Of a stretch of DNA of 64,000 nucleotides, positions 1 through 10,239 are shown one piece after another. Below the pieces are notes generated by a model, which saw only the letters and a program-made list of their open reading frames with translations, had not been told where the DNA came from and did no database searches. The translations under genes were made by a program, and so were the position numbers. The first letter of the stretch is position 1. Each line of letters opens with the position of its first letter. Source of the DNA: JBFWMG01 sp050251715 (lineage in GTDB: Bacteria; Desulfobacterota; Desulfovibrionia; Desulfovibrionales; Desulfovibrionaceae); assembly GCA_050251715.1 (NCBI GenBank), contig JBFWMG010000015.1, positions 1-64,000 on the forward strand, read 5' to 3'.

Positions 1-3000
1 CCTGGATGCGCACGTAGGTGTGCATCATGAAGGCGTTGATCTGCTTGCCCAGGGCTATCTGCTGGTCCACGCCGCCGCGCCATGCCGCAAGCATGGCGGC
101 GGGGTCGTGGCCGTTGCCTTCTTGGGCCGCCAGTTCCTCCAGGAACCGCCGCTTCTGCATGCCTTCCTCGCCCGCACCGGCCAGATTCGCGGCGGTCACG
201 TCGAGTTTGTGCAGGAAGGCCAGGCGGATCAACTCCACGCTTTTCGTGTCGCCGCGACCGGCATAGAAGTCGCGCACCTCCTTGAACAGCACGGCATAGG
301 GGTCGGTGGCGAACATGTCGACCTGTTGGCGGACAATGCTTTCCTTGATGCGCTCGCAGAGTTGGTAGTCCGATCCGTGGCCGCGCATTTCGGTCTGGTA
401 TTTTTCGAGCAGCGCGAATTTGAGGATGGATTTGAAGGGACTCTTCAGCGCCTTGATGATCTGCCACAGCGAGGCGCCGAAAAACTCCTCGGGCGGGATG
501 TCGGCCATGCCTCCCATGTTGACCGAGGGCGCGACCAGCCCCAGCGAGGCGCGTTCCAGGTTGCGCAGCGCCCGCTCCGTACCTGCCTCGCCCACCGAGC
601 CGGGGGGCGTGAGCCACCAGGCGAGCGTGCGGCCGCAGACCTTGAGCGCGGTGCGGTAGAACTCTTCCTTGAGCAGCAGCGCCTGGGCCGAGCCGGAACT
701 TTCCTTGTCGGAAAAGCCGAAGTCGTTGCGCCGCACCGCATCCAGATCCATGACGAAAAACGTGGCTTCCAGGCCAAAGGTCTCGTCGGCCCAGTGCGAG
801 AAGAGCGTGAGCTTGCGCGAGAGCGCGGCAATGGCTTGCGGCGTGGCGTCCTGCGGATGCACGCAGATCCAATAGTCGATGTCCGAGGCCTTGGTCATGG
901 CCAGGCTGCCCACGCTGCCGATGGTGTAGATGGCCTCGATGCGCACGGGGGAGGCGCCATCGGAAGAGGCGGGGTCGGGGTCGAACTCCTGGAAGTGGCG
1001 CAGGGCGAGGCCGCGTTGGGCAAAGGGCGGGCAATACCCGCTCACGCGGCATATGGGAAACTCTTCCCGCGAGGCGTGGCGGCGTTCGAAGGACCGGGAG
1101 GCGAGGACGTAGGGCAACAGGTCGAAGCATTCCGCCTTGTACCCCCCCAGGATGCCCATGGTGAGGGCCAGGCGGCGGGCATTGTTGCGCAGGAAAAGTG
1201 CCTGCCGCTCCTTGAGTTGCTTGTGCTCGGCCCACAGGGACACAACGGCGCGCGCCAGCACCGCCCCATCCGGCCCGCGCAGCCAGGAGGGCACGGGGGG
1301 CGCGGCCACGGCCGCGCGCAGGGTGGCGTGCTCAAGATACAGGCGCTCGTTTTCCAGGAACGCCGGCTCGTCGGATACCACATCCATGAAGGTGCAGGCG
1401 GTGAACACGCAGCCGTAGGCGTCGCTGGACAGGCAGGACGTGCGCTCGAAGTCCGTGGCCTGGAACAGGCAGGCGATCCATTCCACCCCGGTGAGCCGGG
1501 AGCGGATGCAGGCCGCGTGGTTGAATATGGCGAAGGCGAAGCGGCTTGAGGCGACGGTGGTGCGCAGCAGGCAGGCGTGCGAAAGATCCGCGTCGCGGAT
1601 GTCGCACCAGGAGAGGGCGCAGTGGACGAACGCGGCTTCGGGCGCATGCCATTTCGTGGCGGCGTGGTGGGAGAAGGTGCCGTGGACAAAGGTCGCCGCC
1701 GGGCTGTCGACCTTGTCAAACGTGCAGGATTCAAACACGCAGTCGATGCAGACAGCGTGGCCGAGCCATACCTTGTCAAAGCGGCAGTGGGTGAAGTGGC
1801 AGCCCTCCAGCAACGCGCCTTCACCGTCCACGGACTGGAAGGTGCAGTGGTCGAAGGAGAGTTGTTTCAGGACGCTGCCGCGCAGGTTCCATTTGATGCA
1901 TTGCTTGGCCGAGGTGGCGACGTCCGTGGCATAGGCGTCGGCCAGGTCCAGATCCTTGATTTCGCCCGAGGCGTCCATGCCCGCCATGAGCGCCCGGTAG
2001 TCGAACCCCACCCCGTCCATGGCCATGTCGACTTCCACCTCGGCCGGGTCGATCTCGTTGCCGGTAATGCCGCAGGCAACGGCCAGGGTCTTGCTCGCGT
2101 CCTTCATGCCCCGGGCCAGGCGGCGTTTGTCCGCTTCGCCTGTGGCCGGGAGGGTGGGCCGCAATCGTTCGAAGACCATGGGCGCGGCATAGGTGCGGTT
2201 GGCGTGGGACGCGGCGAGCAGCGCCAGCGCCTTGGCCTGGGGGCCGGGCCAGGTGGTGGCGTGTTCCTGGCCGGGGCTGGAAAGCGTCTGGGCAATGCCC
2301 GCCGCGATATCCGGCGCGGCCTTGATGCAGCAGGCGGTGGTGCGCGCGTCCAGGGCCGCCTTGTCCGCATTGGGCAGGGTGGCGGCCAGGCTGTCGTGCA
2401 GGTCGCCGGCCAGGGCCAGGGTCGCGGCATACGCGGGCGCGGCCAGACCGGGCAGGCTGTGCAGGAGCCGCGTCAGCGCGGCGTCCTTGGGCTTGGGGGC
2501 AAGGGCCAAAAACGCCCGCAATCCGTCCATGAGCGCGGGGCCGCCGTCGCGGCACACCGCCGCCAGCCGTTGCTCCACCGCCGCAAGCAGCGACGGCGCA
2601 TCGCGTGCCTGGGGTGTGGATGCGGCCAGGGCAAAGAGCGGAGCCAACTCGTCCGTGACGGCGGAGGCCACATGCTCGGCCAGCACGTCCGGCGCAAGGG
2701 GGACGCGCAGCGCCAGGGCGGCCCGCGCCAGGGAGGCCGTGGACGTCTTGCGCACAGGGTTGCGCAGCAGGATGTCCAGCCGCTTGCCCGCGCCCATGCG
2801 GGTCAACGCGCCCTTGACTTGCAGGCGCAAGGGCGCTCCCGAGGCCGCCACCTCTTCCAGAAAGGCGATGGCTCCGGCCATGTCGGGCATGTCTTCGGCG
2901 TCGTCGTCGGCGTGCAACGCCGTCAGCACCCATTCGTCCAAGGCCTGGTGGCGGGGCATGCGGGTGGAGAATATCTGTTGCAGCAGCCGCCAGCGGTCCG

Positions 3001-3355
3001 CGGCGGGCAGGGTGTTGAGGTAGCGCTCGCAGACAGGGAAATAGGTGACGTTCTTGAAGAGATAGCTTGTGGCGATGCACCAGCCCACCGGGCCAAGGAC
3101 CAGCCAGTAGGGCAGTGCGGCCTCGAACCTGCGGCCGGACATGAGGTCGGCTTCCGTGAGCTCCAGCAGGACGAACCCAACGGCGGTGGCTTCCCGTGGG
3201 GGGGTGCCGCCGCACTGGGCCACGATGTCGAGCGCCTCCCTGGCCAGGCCTTCCACCGTTGCGCGCATCAGGGACGTGCCGCTGTATGCGGCAAGCTCGC
3301 GCATCTGGCCAAGAATGGCGCTCAGGTGGTCTCGGGGGGTGTCCATGGGATGCAT
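1..3355 (-). CDS. Class I adenylate cyclase with helical N-terminus and pentapeptide-like middle region (C-terminus cut by window edge)
   Basis: The reading frame is open from an ATG at 3355 to base 1 with no stop, so at least 1,118 codons are present and the C-terminus is missing. Residues 1-480 are mostly helical with no recognised domain. Residues about 484-660 show pentapeptide-like, cysteine-rich repeats (for example CHFTHCRFDKVW, CVFESCTFDKV). From about residue 720 it matches class I (enterobacterial CyaA-type) adenylate cyclases: a GSVGSLAMTKASDIDYW nucleotidyltransferase signature near residue 810, then FFGASLWQIIKALKSPFK. The family makes cAMP from ATP. E. coli CyaA has its catalytic domain at the N-terminus, so the long N-terminal part here is unusual. 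ATG 3346 is an alternative start; no strong Shine-Dalgarno is visible. Family assignment is confident, regulation is not. Confidence 0.85.
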   Translation of the reverse strand, partial: MHPMDTPRDHLSAILGQMRELAAYSGTSLMRATVEGLAREALDIVAQCGGTPPREATAVGFVLLELTEADLMSGRRFEAALPYWLVLGPVGWCIATSYLFKNVTYFPVCERYLNTLPAADRWRLLQQIFSTRMPRHQALDEWVLTALHADDDAEDMPDMAGAIAFLEEVAASGAPLRLQVKGALTRMGAGKRLDILLRNPVRKTSTASLARAALALRVPLAPDVLAEHVASAVTDELAPLFALAASTPQARDAPSLLAAVEQRLAAVCRDGGPALMDGLRAFLALAPKPKDAALTRLLHSLPGLAAPAYAATLALAGDLHDSLAATLPNADKAALDARTTACCIKAAPDIAAGIAQTLSSPGQEHATTWPGPQAKALALLAASHANRTYAAPMVFERLRPTLPATGEADKRRLARGMKDASKTLAVACGITGNEIDPAEVEVDMAMDGVGFDYRALMAGMDASGEIKDLDLADAYATDVATSAKQCIKWNLRGSVLKQLSFDHCTFQSVDGEGALLEGCHFTHCRFDKVWLGHAVCIDCVFESCTFDKVDSPAATFVHGTFSHHAATKWHAPEAAFVHCALSWCDIRDADLSHACLLRTTVASSRFAFAIFNHAACIRSRLTGVEWIACLFQATDFERTSCLSSDAYGCVFTACTFMDVVSDEPAFLENERLYLEHATLRAAVAAPPVPSWLRGPDGAVLARAVVSLWAEHKQLKERQALFLRNNARRLALTMGILGGYKAECFDLLPYVLASRSFERRHASREEFPICRVSGYCPPFAQRGLALRHFQEFDPDPASSDGASPVRIEAIYTIGSVGSLAMTKASDIDYWICVHPQDATPQAIAALSRKLTLFSHWADETFGLEATFFVMDLDAVRRNDFGFSDKESSGSAQALLLKEEFYRTALKVCGRTLAWWLTPPGSVGEAGTERALRNLERASLGLVAPSVNMGGMADIPPEEFFGASLWQIIKALKSPFKSILKFALLEKYQTEMRGHGSDYQLCERIKESIVRQQVDMFATDPYAVLFKEVRDFYAGRGDTKSVELIRLAFLHKLDVTAANLAGAGEEGMQKRRFLEELAAQEGNGHDPAAMLAAWRGGVDQQIALGKQINAFMMHTYVRIQ

Positions 3356-3585
3356 ATGATCCGTCCCGAGCAACAGCGTCAAGTCCTTTCAAGGGGATGC
3401 GGTTAGGTGCCTCTAATGCATTGGGCAAATGTGCCGAAAAGAGGTACAGAAACGCACCACGCCTTGCCCTAGAGGGGCATGTGCGGCTACAGTGGGGCAC
3501 ATGCACCATGGCGTGTTTTTCACCACGCACCGCCAGACACCCGCGTACCGGGTGATGGTGGCGCCTGCATCCCGGAGGGTGGCGG

Positions 3586-4581
3586 ATGATGGAGTTCGAT
3601 GCGGCGCGCTTTCTCAGCGCCGTTGATATGCGTTTTTTGCAGGAGACGCGGCGGTCCATGGCTGCCGGCGGCTCGGAGAACTTGCAGCTGGTCTTGTTGA
3701 TTCTGCTTGTGGTCGTGGTTGTTGTCCTTGGCGCATACGCCTACCGCAACAGCACGTATCTCGGCTATCTGGCGAAATATTATTTCAAGCGGGTGGACAA
3801 GTCCCAGGAAGAGGGATTGCTCGGCGTCATCCTGAAGGGCCGCTTCACGCTGGAAATCTTCATGCTCAACGCCAAGCGGTTCGAGTATTTGTGTACCGGA
3901 CGCATCGAGGACATCCAGGCGTCGGGCATCCGCATCGACATTCTCAACTCCCGCAAGATCAAGAAGGACGACGCCAATAAGATGGTGAACGTCTACTTCA
4001 CGCCGGTCAAGGTGGGCGGCAAGCGGTACAATTGCTTCCGGGGATTCATCAGCGAGATAGACCGGCGCAAGCTTGTCGTGCGCAAGAACATCTATTTCGA
4101 CTACCAGTCGCGGCGCAAGGATTTCCGCTATCAGGTGCGCGACCAGCGCATGGTGCGGGCCAAGCTGTGGTTGCTGTCGCCCACGGACGGCTACAACGCC
4201 GCGTTCATGCTCAAGCCGGTTCTGGAAGTGAACACCAAGGTGACGGATCAGAACATCACCCCGGCCAAGGTGGTGGACATCTCGGTCAACGGCATGGGCG
4301 TCGCCGTGTCCCCCGTGTCGCAGCACGAGGATCTGCGCCAGGGGGAAGATGTGGTCATCCAGCTGTTCGTCTACAACGAAACGAGCAAGAAATACCGCAT
4401 GGTATGGGTGTCCGGCAGCGTCAAGAACAAGTTCACCCGCAAGGGCCACATCTTCATCGGCATCCAGTTTGCGGCCCAGGCCAAGGCACAGGACGACGAG
4501 GGCAAACAGCTTGTCTGGACGCGCATGGACCCGGACCACGGCATGGTCGGCTTTGCCCAATTGCTGGCCGCGCTCTCCTGA
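3586..4581 (+). CDS. Membrane-anchored PilZ-domain protein (c-di-GMP receptor)
   Basis: 331 residues. A single hydrophobic segment lies at about 33-53. The C-terminal half carries the PilZ signature: RRKDFR at about 176-181 (the RxxxR arginines) followed by DISVNGMG at about 231 (the D/NxSxxG motif). Both are the c-di-GMP contact elements of the family. A YcgR-like N-terminal region lies between membrane segment and PilZ domain. The start is ATG 3586, with GGAGG at 3574-3578 seven bases upstream. It is divergent from the adenylate cyclase gene, so two nucleotide second-messenger genes are adjacent. The output is unknown; motility or envelope functions are typical of the family. Confidence 0.85.
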   Translation: MMEFDAARFLSAVDMRFLQETRRSMAAGGSENLQLVLLILLVVVVVVLGAYAYRNSTYLGYLAKYYFKRVDKSQEEGLLGVILKGRFTLEIFMLNAKRFEYLCTGRIEDIQASGIRIDILNSRKIKKDDANKMVNVYFTPVKVGGKRYNCFRGFISEIDRRKLVVRKNIYFDYQSRRKDFRYQVRDQRMVRAKLWLLSPTDGYNAAFMLKPVLEVNTKVTDQNITPAKVVDISVNGMGVAVSPVSQHEDLRQGEDVVIQLFVYNETSKKYRMVWVSGSVKNKFTRKGHIFIGIQFAAQAKAQDDEGKQLVWTRMDPDHGMVGFAQLLAALS

Positions 4582-4810
4582 CCCCCCATCCCCTGTTTTC
4601 CGGCCCGCGCGGCGTCGGCAAGGCCGCTGGCGCGGATGCCGCGCGACACTGCGGGCGCGTGTCCCGCGACAGGTTATGGGCGCGCATCCCGTAGGGCCAT
4701 GGCGCCCCGCCCGCCACTCCGGCCAACGGGGCGGGGGTCCGGTCCGTTCCTTCATCCCATCACGTTGATCGCCCCTCTCGGGCGCCGGACGGCGCGCGCG
4801 GCGTGCCTGG

Positions 4811-7800
4811 TCAGCGCAATCCCATCTCCACGCGGGTCTTGGGCTTTGCCGCGTCCTTTTCCGGCGGATCCAGGGGCGAGAGCTTGAGGAACACCCGTTC
4901 CTGCGCCACGCCGCCGGGTCCGAGCAAAAATTCCTGCGCCGCGCGGGCACGGTCCATGGCCAGGGCACGCAGGCCGTCCTCGTCCACCACCGCGTGTTCG
5001 CGCAACGCCTGCTCCATCACCTCCACGGGCTGGTCCTTGACCATGCCGAGCACGTTCTTGGGCTTGGCAAAGGGCGCGGCCTCATAGGCCTGCCGCAGCA
5101 GATCAGGGTATTCCTCGGGCGTATACGTCACCGCGTCCACGGATGCCGGAGCCTTGCCCTTCTTTTCCAGGGCCGTGTACCTGGGCTGCTTGATCTGGCG
5201 TTGGAAGGCGCGTTCCTCCAGGGCCGCGGTGTCGGCCTGCCGGTCCACATAGCCCGTCAGCTCCAGGCGCAGCCTGGGGCGGGCGGTCAGTGCCTTGGCC
5301 AGCGCGGCCAGCTTGTCCATGGCCGCCTGGTCGAGCGTGGCGCTGCCCGGCGCAAAGGCCAGGTCGCCGTCCTGCCCGCCGCCGCCGCTGAACAGGTTGC
5401 CCAAAAGGGCAAAGGGCGCGGTGACTATCTTGCCGAACAGGTTGAGGATGGCCCCGAAGATGACCTTGCCCAGCCGGAACTGCGGGTCGTCGATGCGGCC
5501 CTTGACCGGCACGTCGAGCTGCATGTTGCCGTCGCGGTCAGCCAGCAGGGCAAGGCCCAGCTTGATGGGCAGATTGGGCGCGTCCGGGCTTTTGACCCGC
5601 TCGCCCAGGGTCAGGGCCGCGATGCGGAACACGTTGCCCATGTCCAGCGCGCCGTCGGTAAGCTGGATGCGGGTGTCGATGGCCAGCTTGCCCGTGCTCA
5701 AGGGGTAGGCGATGTACTTGGCCGTGTAGGGAGACAGCGGCGCCATGTCCATGTTGGCCAGGGTCAGGGAAAGCGTGGTGCCCACGGAACTGTCGGAGGG
5801 CACGAGGCTGCCGTCCACCATGATCGGAGCCGAGCCGTCCAGCGAGGCGTTGACCGAAAAGGCGGTGCGCGTGCCGGGGGTCTGGTCGAAACCGGCCACG
5901 GCCGCCGTGATGCCCTGCACCGCCACCGTGTAGGCGGGCGAGACCGTGGCGTCGGCAAAGGTGACCAGGCCGTTGGTGAGCGACACCCGGTCCACGGTCA
6001 GGCTGCCGAACAGCGGCTTTTGGGGCGCGGCTCCCGCGTCGGGGGCCGCATCCGGGCTGGCTGCCGGGGGGGCGGATGGCGGCGCTTCGGAGGGGGTGCC
6101 GGAAGACATGTCCGAGCCGCGCACAGCGGCGATGAAACGGCCTATGGTGGCGTTGCCCGTGGCGTCGATGGCCGCGTCCACGCGCAGGCCGTCCACGGTG
6201 ACGGGGCCGATGGCCAGCGCGCCCGTCGCGTTTCCCGCCGTGTCCGGGACCGCCGAGGCGTCGGGCAGCGTCAGGCTCGTGGCGCCCAGGTCCAGCGCGG
6301 CCAGTACCGCCACGTTGGCTCCCTCCTGGGGATCCTTGCACGACAGGTTGCGCACGCGCACGGCGTCCACGGCAAGGCGCAGGGGCATGCCCGCCGTATC
6401 CACCCCGGCCACGTCAAGACCGCCCAGCGCCATCAGGGGACGGCCCGTGCCGCGCTGGGACACGAAGAGTTTGTCCAGTCCCACGTCGCCCCGGTACGCG
6501 AAGGCCGCGCCGCCGCCTTCGCCCACATCCCACGCGCCCTTGGCGGACACGGTTCCGGCGTCGATGCGCACCGGCACGTCGGGCGGCAGATAGCCCGTGG
6601 CCGGAGCCAGGGCTATGCCCTTGAGCGTGGAGACGCCGTGCACCGCAAAGGGAGAGAGGGTCAGCCGCGCCTCGGTGGCGATCGTGCCGTCGTTGTTGAG
6701 CGTGGCCGCCAGGGTGGCGGTGATGGGCGCGCCGCCGTCCAGCGCCACGCCGCGCACGGCAAGGGCGATGTCCCCAAGGGCGAACCGCGCCTCGGGCGAT
6801 GCGGCCAGGTCGCGGAACACCGCCTTGCTCCGGGTCATGTCCACCCTGTTCACGCGCACCTTCCAACCTGCTTCGTCCGTTTTTTCCTTGGGCGCGGGCG
6901 CGGTGGGTGCCGCCTGTGCCGTGGCGTTTTTGGGCTGGGCGGCGAACAGCGCCACGACGTCCACCTCGCCCTGGGCGTTGCGCACCAGGGTGGCGTCCAC
7001 GCCGCGCAGGGCGACCGATCCGATAGTTATGGCCCGGCCCGCCAGATCGAGGCTGCCGCCCGCGACCGTGAGCATCTCCAGCTTCAGGTCGGGCTTGGCC
7101 GCACCGGGCTTGCGCAGGGCCAGGCCGCCGACTGTGGCGTTCAGTCCATCCAGACGCATGGCGGGCGTGCCCGCGTGGTCGGCATAGGCGAACCGCGTGC
7201 CCGCACCCGCCGTGCCGGACACCAGCGCCAGGGGCAGGGCGTCCTGGTAATAGGGGGCGTATGCGGGCAGGGACAGCCCCGCCGCCGTGACCGTGCCGTT
7301 GGCCGAGAGAGGCGACACCGTGAACGATCCGTCGGCGCGCACCCGCTCGCCGTCCCGCAGCCCCACGGCCAGCGAAAAGCCGCTGCGCTCGTCGGGCTGG
7401 GTGCTCAAATCCGTGATGGTCAGATCCACGGGCGCAATGGTCTTGCGAAATCCTCCCGCCTGTTGGTCCGTGACGGTGAAGGAGCCCTGCACAACGGCCA
7501 CGCGGTCCGCCGTGACCACATAGCTCGCCTTTTCGGGCGTCCCGTCTGCGGCTGGTTCAGGCATGGAGCCCGTGGCCGCTTCGGGCGCGGAGTCCGTGGC
7601 GGGCGGCGTGAGCAGGGACACCAGGTCGAGGGAGCCGTCCTGTTGCCGCACCACCGAGCCAAACGGGCGTTCCAGGGTGATGTCGCGGATGTGGACATCC
7701 TGTTCCAGCAGGCGGAACCGCTCCAGATCCACGGCCAGCGATGAAAATCCCGCAAAGGGCTGGGTCGCGCGGCGGCGGGCCACGGCCACGTCGCTCAGCC

Positions 7801-8656
7801 GCGCGACGCCGGAAACCGCCAGGGCGGGCAGCGCGCCCGCGCCCCGCTCGAAGGACAGGGACACGTCCATGGTGAGAAAACCGGACAACAGGGCCACGGG
7901 CACGGGCAGCGGCACATAGTCCCAATAGCGCGTCAGGTCGGTCTCGTGCAGGGAAAAGGTGAAATCCGTGCGCATGGTGTCGGCAAACGGAAGGGTTTTT
8001 CCCTTGAGCTCCAATGGATTGCCGTTGACCACCGCGCGCAGGACCGGTTCCACGTACCTGGTGGAATCGTCGGGCAGGGTGGAGGTGAACGGGATGGCGA
8101 GGTCAATGCCGGTGACGGTGTGCCGCTTGTCGTGCACGGTGTCCACAATGGCCAGGGTGCCGTTGCTCACGGTCAGGTTGGTGAGCAGGGCCGGGAACAC
8201 GGGCTTGCCGTTCTGGGCGTTGCCGGATGGCGTGGTGCCGTTGCCGCTGTCCAGGATGAGGTCGGAAAAATTGAAGGTGTTCTCGCCCAGCGCCACGATG
8301 CGGGCATAGGGGTCTTCGATGCGCAGTTCGCTTACCGAGGGGGTGAGGGTGAACACCGTGCCCGCGTCCAGGTTCACGGCCAGCCGGGTGAAGGACACGA
8401 ACGGCTCGGAGCCGTCCTTTTCCATGATGGCGAAACCGCGCACCTCCAGCTGCAGGGTGAGCGGGTTGCACTGCACGGCCTCCACACGCGCGTCGCGGTG
8501 CAGGGCGTCGCGGATGGCGGAGACCATGATCCGCTTGGCCAGGGGCGGCACGACCAGGAATCCGGCCACGACGTAGAGCACGAAGAGCACGCCCGCCACC
8601 CAGGCGAGCTTCCATGACAGGCGCATTTTTTTCCACGCGGCAAACAGGGCGGGCAT
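4811..8656 (-). CDS. DUF748 / AsmA-like large envelope protein
   Basis: 1,281 residues. One transmembrane segment near the N-terminus (about 15-37) is followed by a very long, repetitive, beta-rich periplasmic part typical of DUF748 proteins of the AsmA-like group (for example ELRIEDPYARIVALGEN and repeated calls to basis-like strands). The C-terminal 200 residues contain an OmpA-like stretch (RLELTGYVDRQADTAALEER). AsmA-like proteins are associated with lipid transport across the periplasm, which would fit the nearby mla operon, but that is inference. It follows the BrkB-family gene by 23 bp on the same strand; GAGGTCA upstream of ATG 8656 serves as ribosome binding site. Confidence 0.8.
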   Translation of the reverse strand: MPALFAAWKKMRLSWKLAWVAGVLFVLYVVAGFLVVPPLAKRIMVSAIRDALHRDARVEAVQCNPLTLQLEVRGFAIMEKDGSEPFVSFTRLAVNLDAGTVFTLTPSVSELRIEDPYARIVALGENTFNFSDLILDSGNGTTPSGNAQNGKPVFPALLTNLTVSNGTLAIVDTVHDKRHTVTGIDLAIPFTSTLPDDSTRYVEPVLRAVVNGNPLELKGKTLPFADTMRTDFTFSLHETDLTRYWDYVPLPVPVALLSGFLTMDVSLSFERGAGALPALAVSGVARLSDVAVARRRATQPFAGFSSLAVDLERFRLLEQDVHIRDITLERPFGSVVRQQDGSLDLVSLLTPPATDSAPEAATGSMPEPAADGTPEKASYVVTADRVAVVQGSFTVTDQQAGGFRKTIAPVDLTITDLSTQPDERSGFSLAVGLRDGERVRADGSFTVSPLSANGTVTAAGLSLPAYAPYYQDALPLALVSGTAGAGTRFAYADHAGTPAMRLDGLNATVGGLALRKPGAAKPDLKLEMLTVAGGSLDLAGRAITIGSVALRGVDATLVRNAQGEVDVVALFAAQPKNATAQAAPTAPAPKEKTDEAGWKVRVNRVDMTRSKAVFRDLAASPEARFALGDIALAVRGVALDGGAPITATLAATLNNDGTIATEARLTLSPFAVHGVSTLKGIALAPATGYLPPDVPVRIDAGTVSAKGAWDVGEGGGAAFAYRGDVGLDKLFVSQRGTGRPLMALGGLDVAGVDTAGMPLRLAVDAVRVRNLSCKDPQEGANVAVLAALDLGATSLTLPDASAVPDTAGNATGALAIGPVTVDGLRVDAAIDATGNATIGRFIAAVRGSDMSSGTPSEAPPSAPPAASPDAAPDAGAAPQKPLFGSLTVDRVSLTNGLVTFADATVSPAYTVAVQGITAAVAGFDQTPGTRTAFSVNASLDGSAPIMVDGSLVPSDSSVGTTLSLTLANMDMAPLSPYTAKYIAYPLSTGKLAIDTRIQLTDGALDMGNVFRIAALTLGERVKSPDAPNLPIKLGLALLADRDGNMQLDVPVKGRIDDPQFRLGKVIFGAILNLFGKIVTAPFALLGNLFSGGGGQDGDLAFAPGSATLDQAAMDKLAALAKALTARPRLRLELTGYVDRQADTAALEERAFQRQIKQPRYTALEKKGKAPASVDAVTYTPEEYPDLLRQAYEAAPFAKPKNVLGMVKDQPVEVMEQALREHAVVDEDGLRALAMDRARAAQEFLLGPGGVAQERVFLKLSPLDPPEKDAAKPKTRVEMGLR

Positions 8657-8679
8657 GGGTGACCTCGTGACGTGTTGTC

Positions 8680-10053
8680 TTAGGCGTTTTGGGCGGCTGG
8701 GGCGCGTTTGTCCATACGCCCGGCCATGAGTGCGGCCAACGTGGCGTTGGCCTCATGCGTTTCCAGGGCCGCCAGCATGCGGTCCACGGCCCGCATGGCG
8801 GGGGTGGCGGACTGGTTCGGCGCGGTGTCGATGTCCGATGCGTTGTGGCGGCTGAAGCAGTGCATGACCGTGAGCACGCGGATGGCGTCAGGGGATTTGA
8901 TGCAGCCGTAGCGCTCGCGGCCGTCCTCGCTGTCCAGCTTGGCGGCCAGATCCTCCTGTTCCAGGACGAGCAGGAGGTCGCGCACCAGGATGAGGGGCAG
9001 CCCCAGCGTGTCCGCCAGATCCTCCAGCGCGGGCGGGGGGCCGCTCCTGTGCATGGTGGCCGCCAGTTCCAGCAGCACGGCCAGCCCGAACCGCTGCGAC
9101 TGCTCGGTGCTGACATGGCGGTATTTGGCCTGGATCTCCCGGGTGCGCAGGTTCTGGAAGGCAAAGCTCATTTCCGCGCCCAGCAGGATGATGACCCAAC
9201 TCATGTACACCCAGACCAGGAACAGGGGGAACTGGGCGAAGCTGCCGTAGATGGCGTTGTATTTGGCCGCGCCGATCTGGAAGGTGATGTACGCCCACTG
9301 CGCCAGCTGCCAGGCCGTGCCCGCCAGCACGCCGCCGCCCAGGGCGGGCAGAAAGCGCACCCGCGTGTTGGGGATGAACATGAAGAGGAAGGTCAGGGCG
9401 AGCCAGACGCTGATGTACGGCACCATGCGGAAGATGAAGAGGTAGATTTCGCTCACCACGGAATAGGTGAGGAGCTTTTGCACCACGGTGTTGCTTTGCA
9501 GGGTGGCGGTGAAGCTGATGGCCGTGACGATGAGCACGGGAAAGATGAGGCTGACCGAGAAATAGTCCGTGGTCTTGCGGCCCAGCGAGCGCCCGCGCTC
9601 CACGCCCCAGATGCGGTTGAAGCTCGCCTCGATGTTGGACAGCAGGCTGATGACGGTGAACAGCAGCAGGCCCATGCCCAGGCCGCCCAGGGTCTTGACG
9701 TTGGTCTGGTTGATGTAGGTGATGATGTGGTCCACCACCTGCTCGCGGCCCGCCGAGGCCTGCATGAGCAGGTCGCGGATGAAATCCTTGTTCTGGAACC
9801 CGATGCCCTTGAGCACGGAAAAGGCCACGGCCAGAAAGGGCACGATGGACAGGATGGTGGTGAAGGTGAGGGCCGAGGCGCGCAGCAGCAGCGCATCACG
9901 CGCCACGCCCTCGACCACGAGCAGCGCCCATCGTCCCCCGGAGGCCAGCCTGCGCTTGCCGGGCGACAGGCGGGTTTCGTCGAGTTGCCAGATGTTGGTG
10001 GCTTCGAGTCCGAAGACCGCCTTGACGATCCGCGTTGAAAGTGTGTTGTCCAT
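8680..10053 (-). CDS. YihY/BrkB (virulence factor BrkB) family inner-membrane protein
   Basis: 457 residues. The first 320 residues hold about six membrane segments and the BrkB pattern: ALLLRASALTFTTILSIVPFLA near residue 57, a central SNIEASFNRIWG, and the closing FPLFLVWVYMSWVIILLGAE. The C-terminal 130 residues are soluble, with a winged-helix-like run (LEDLADTLGLPLILVRDLL), as in other family members once misnamed ribonuclease BN. Function is unknown; it is an integral membrane protein. It is the first gene of a two-gene unit with the DUF748 protein. Confidence 0.85.
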   Translation of the reverse strand: MDNTLSTRIVKAVFGLEATNIWQLDETRLSPGKRRLASGGRWALLVVEGVARDALLLRASALTFTTILSIVPFLAVAFSVLKGIGFQNKDFIRDLLMQASAGREQVVDHIITYINQTNVKTLGGLGMGLLLFTVISLLSNIEASFNRIWGVERGRSLGRKTTDYFSVSLIFPVLIVTAISFTATLQSNTVVQKLLTYSVVSEIYLFIFRMVPYISVWLALTFLFMFIPNTRVRFLPALGGGVLAGTAWQLAQWAYITFQIGAAKYNAIYGSFAQFPLFLVWVYMSWVIILLGAEMSFAFQNLRTREIQAKYRHVSTEQSQRFGLAVLLELAATMHRSGPPPALEDLADTLGLPLILVRDLLLVLEQEDLAAKLDSEDGRERYGCIKSPDAIRVLTVMHCFSRHNASDIDTAPNQSATPAMRAVDRMLAALETHEANATLAALMAGRMDKRAPAAQNA

Positions 10054-10173
10054 GCTATTTTGGTGAACCTTTTGTCAACGAGTGTCAATAGTTCCGCATG
10101 GAAGGAGCCGGGCGTTCCCATGCCTGCGGCTGCGCCGTGGCTGCCGGGTGTCCCGCGCCGGGGGCGGCCCGCC

Positions 10174-10201
10174 AACAAAAAGCCCCGGCAGGACCGGGGC
10201 T
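10174..10201 (-). terminator. Rho-independent terminator of the mla operon
   Basis: An 8-bp perfect stem (AGCCCCGG at 10181-10188 and CCGGGGCT at 10194-10201) with a 5-nt loop is followed, on the minus strand, by five T residues (the As at 10177-10181). It lies about 135 bp after the mlaA stop codon. Orientation of the T run fits minus-strand transcription only. Confidence 0.8.
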
Positions 10202-10239
10202 CGGATGGCATGGGTCGGCAAGGGCGGTGCGCTCTAGAG

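Noticed and set aside
20..3406. Long plus-strand open frames opposite the adenylate cyclase
   Set aside because: They are antisense mirrors of a GC-rich coding frame. They show no family similarity, while the minus-strand frame has clear class I adenylate cyclase motifs.
4994..7744. 916-residue plus-strand open frame
   Set aside because: Mirror of the DUF748 gene; Gly/Arg/His/Gln-rich composition with no domain pattern.
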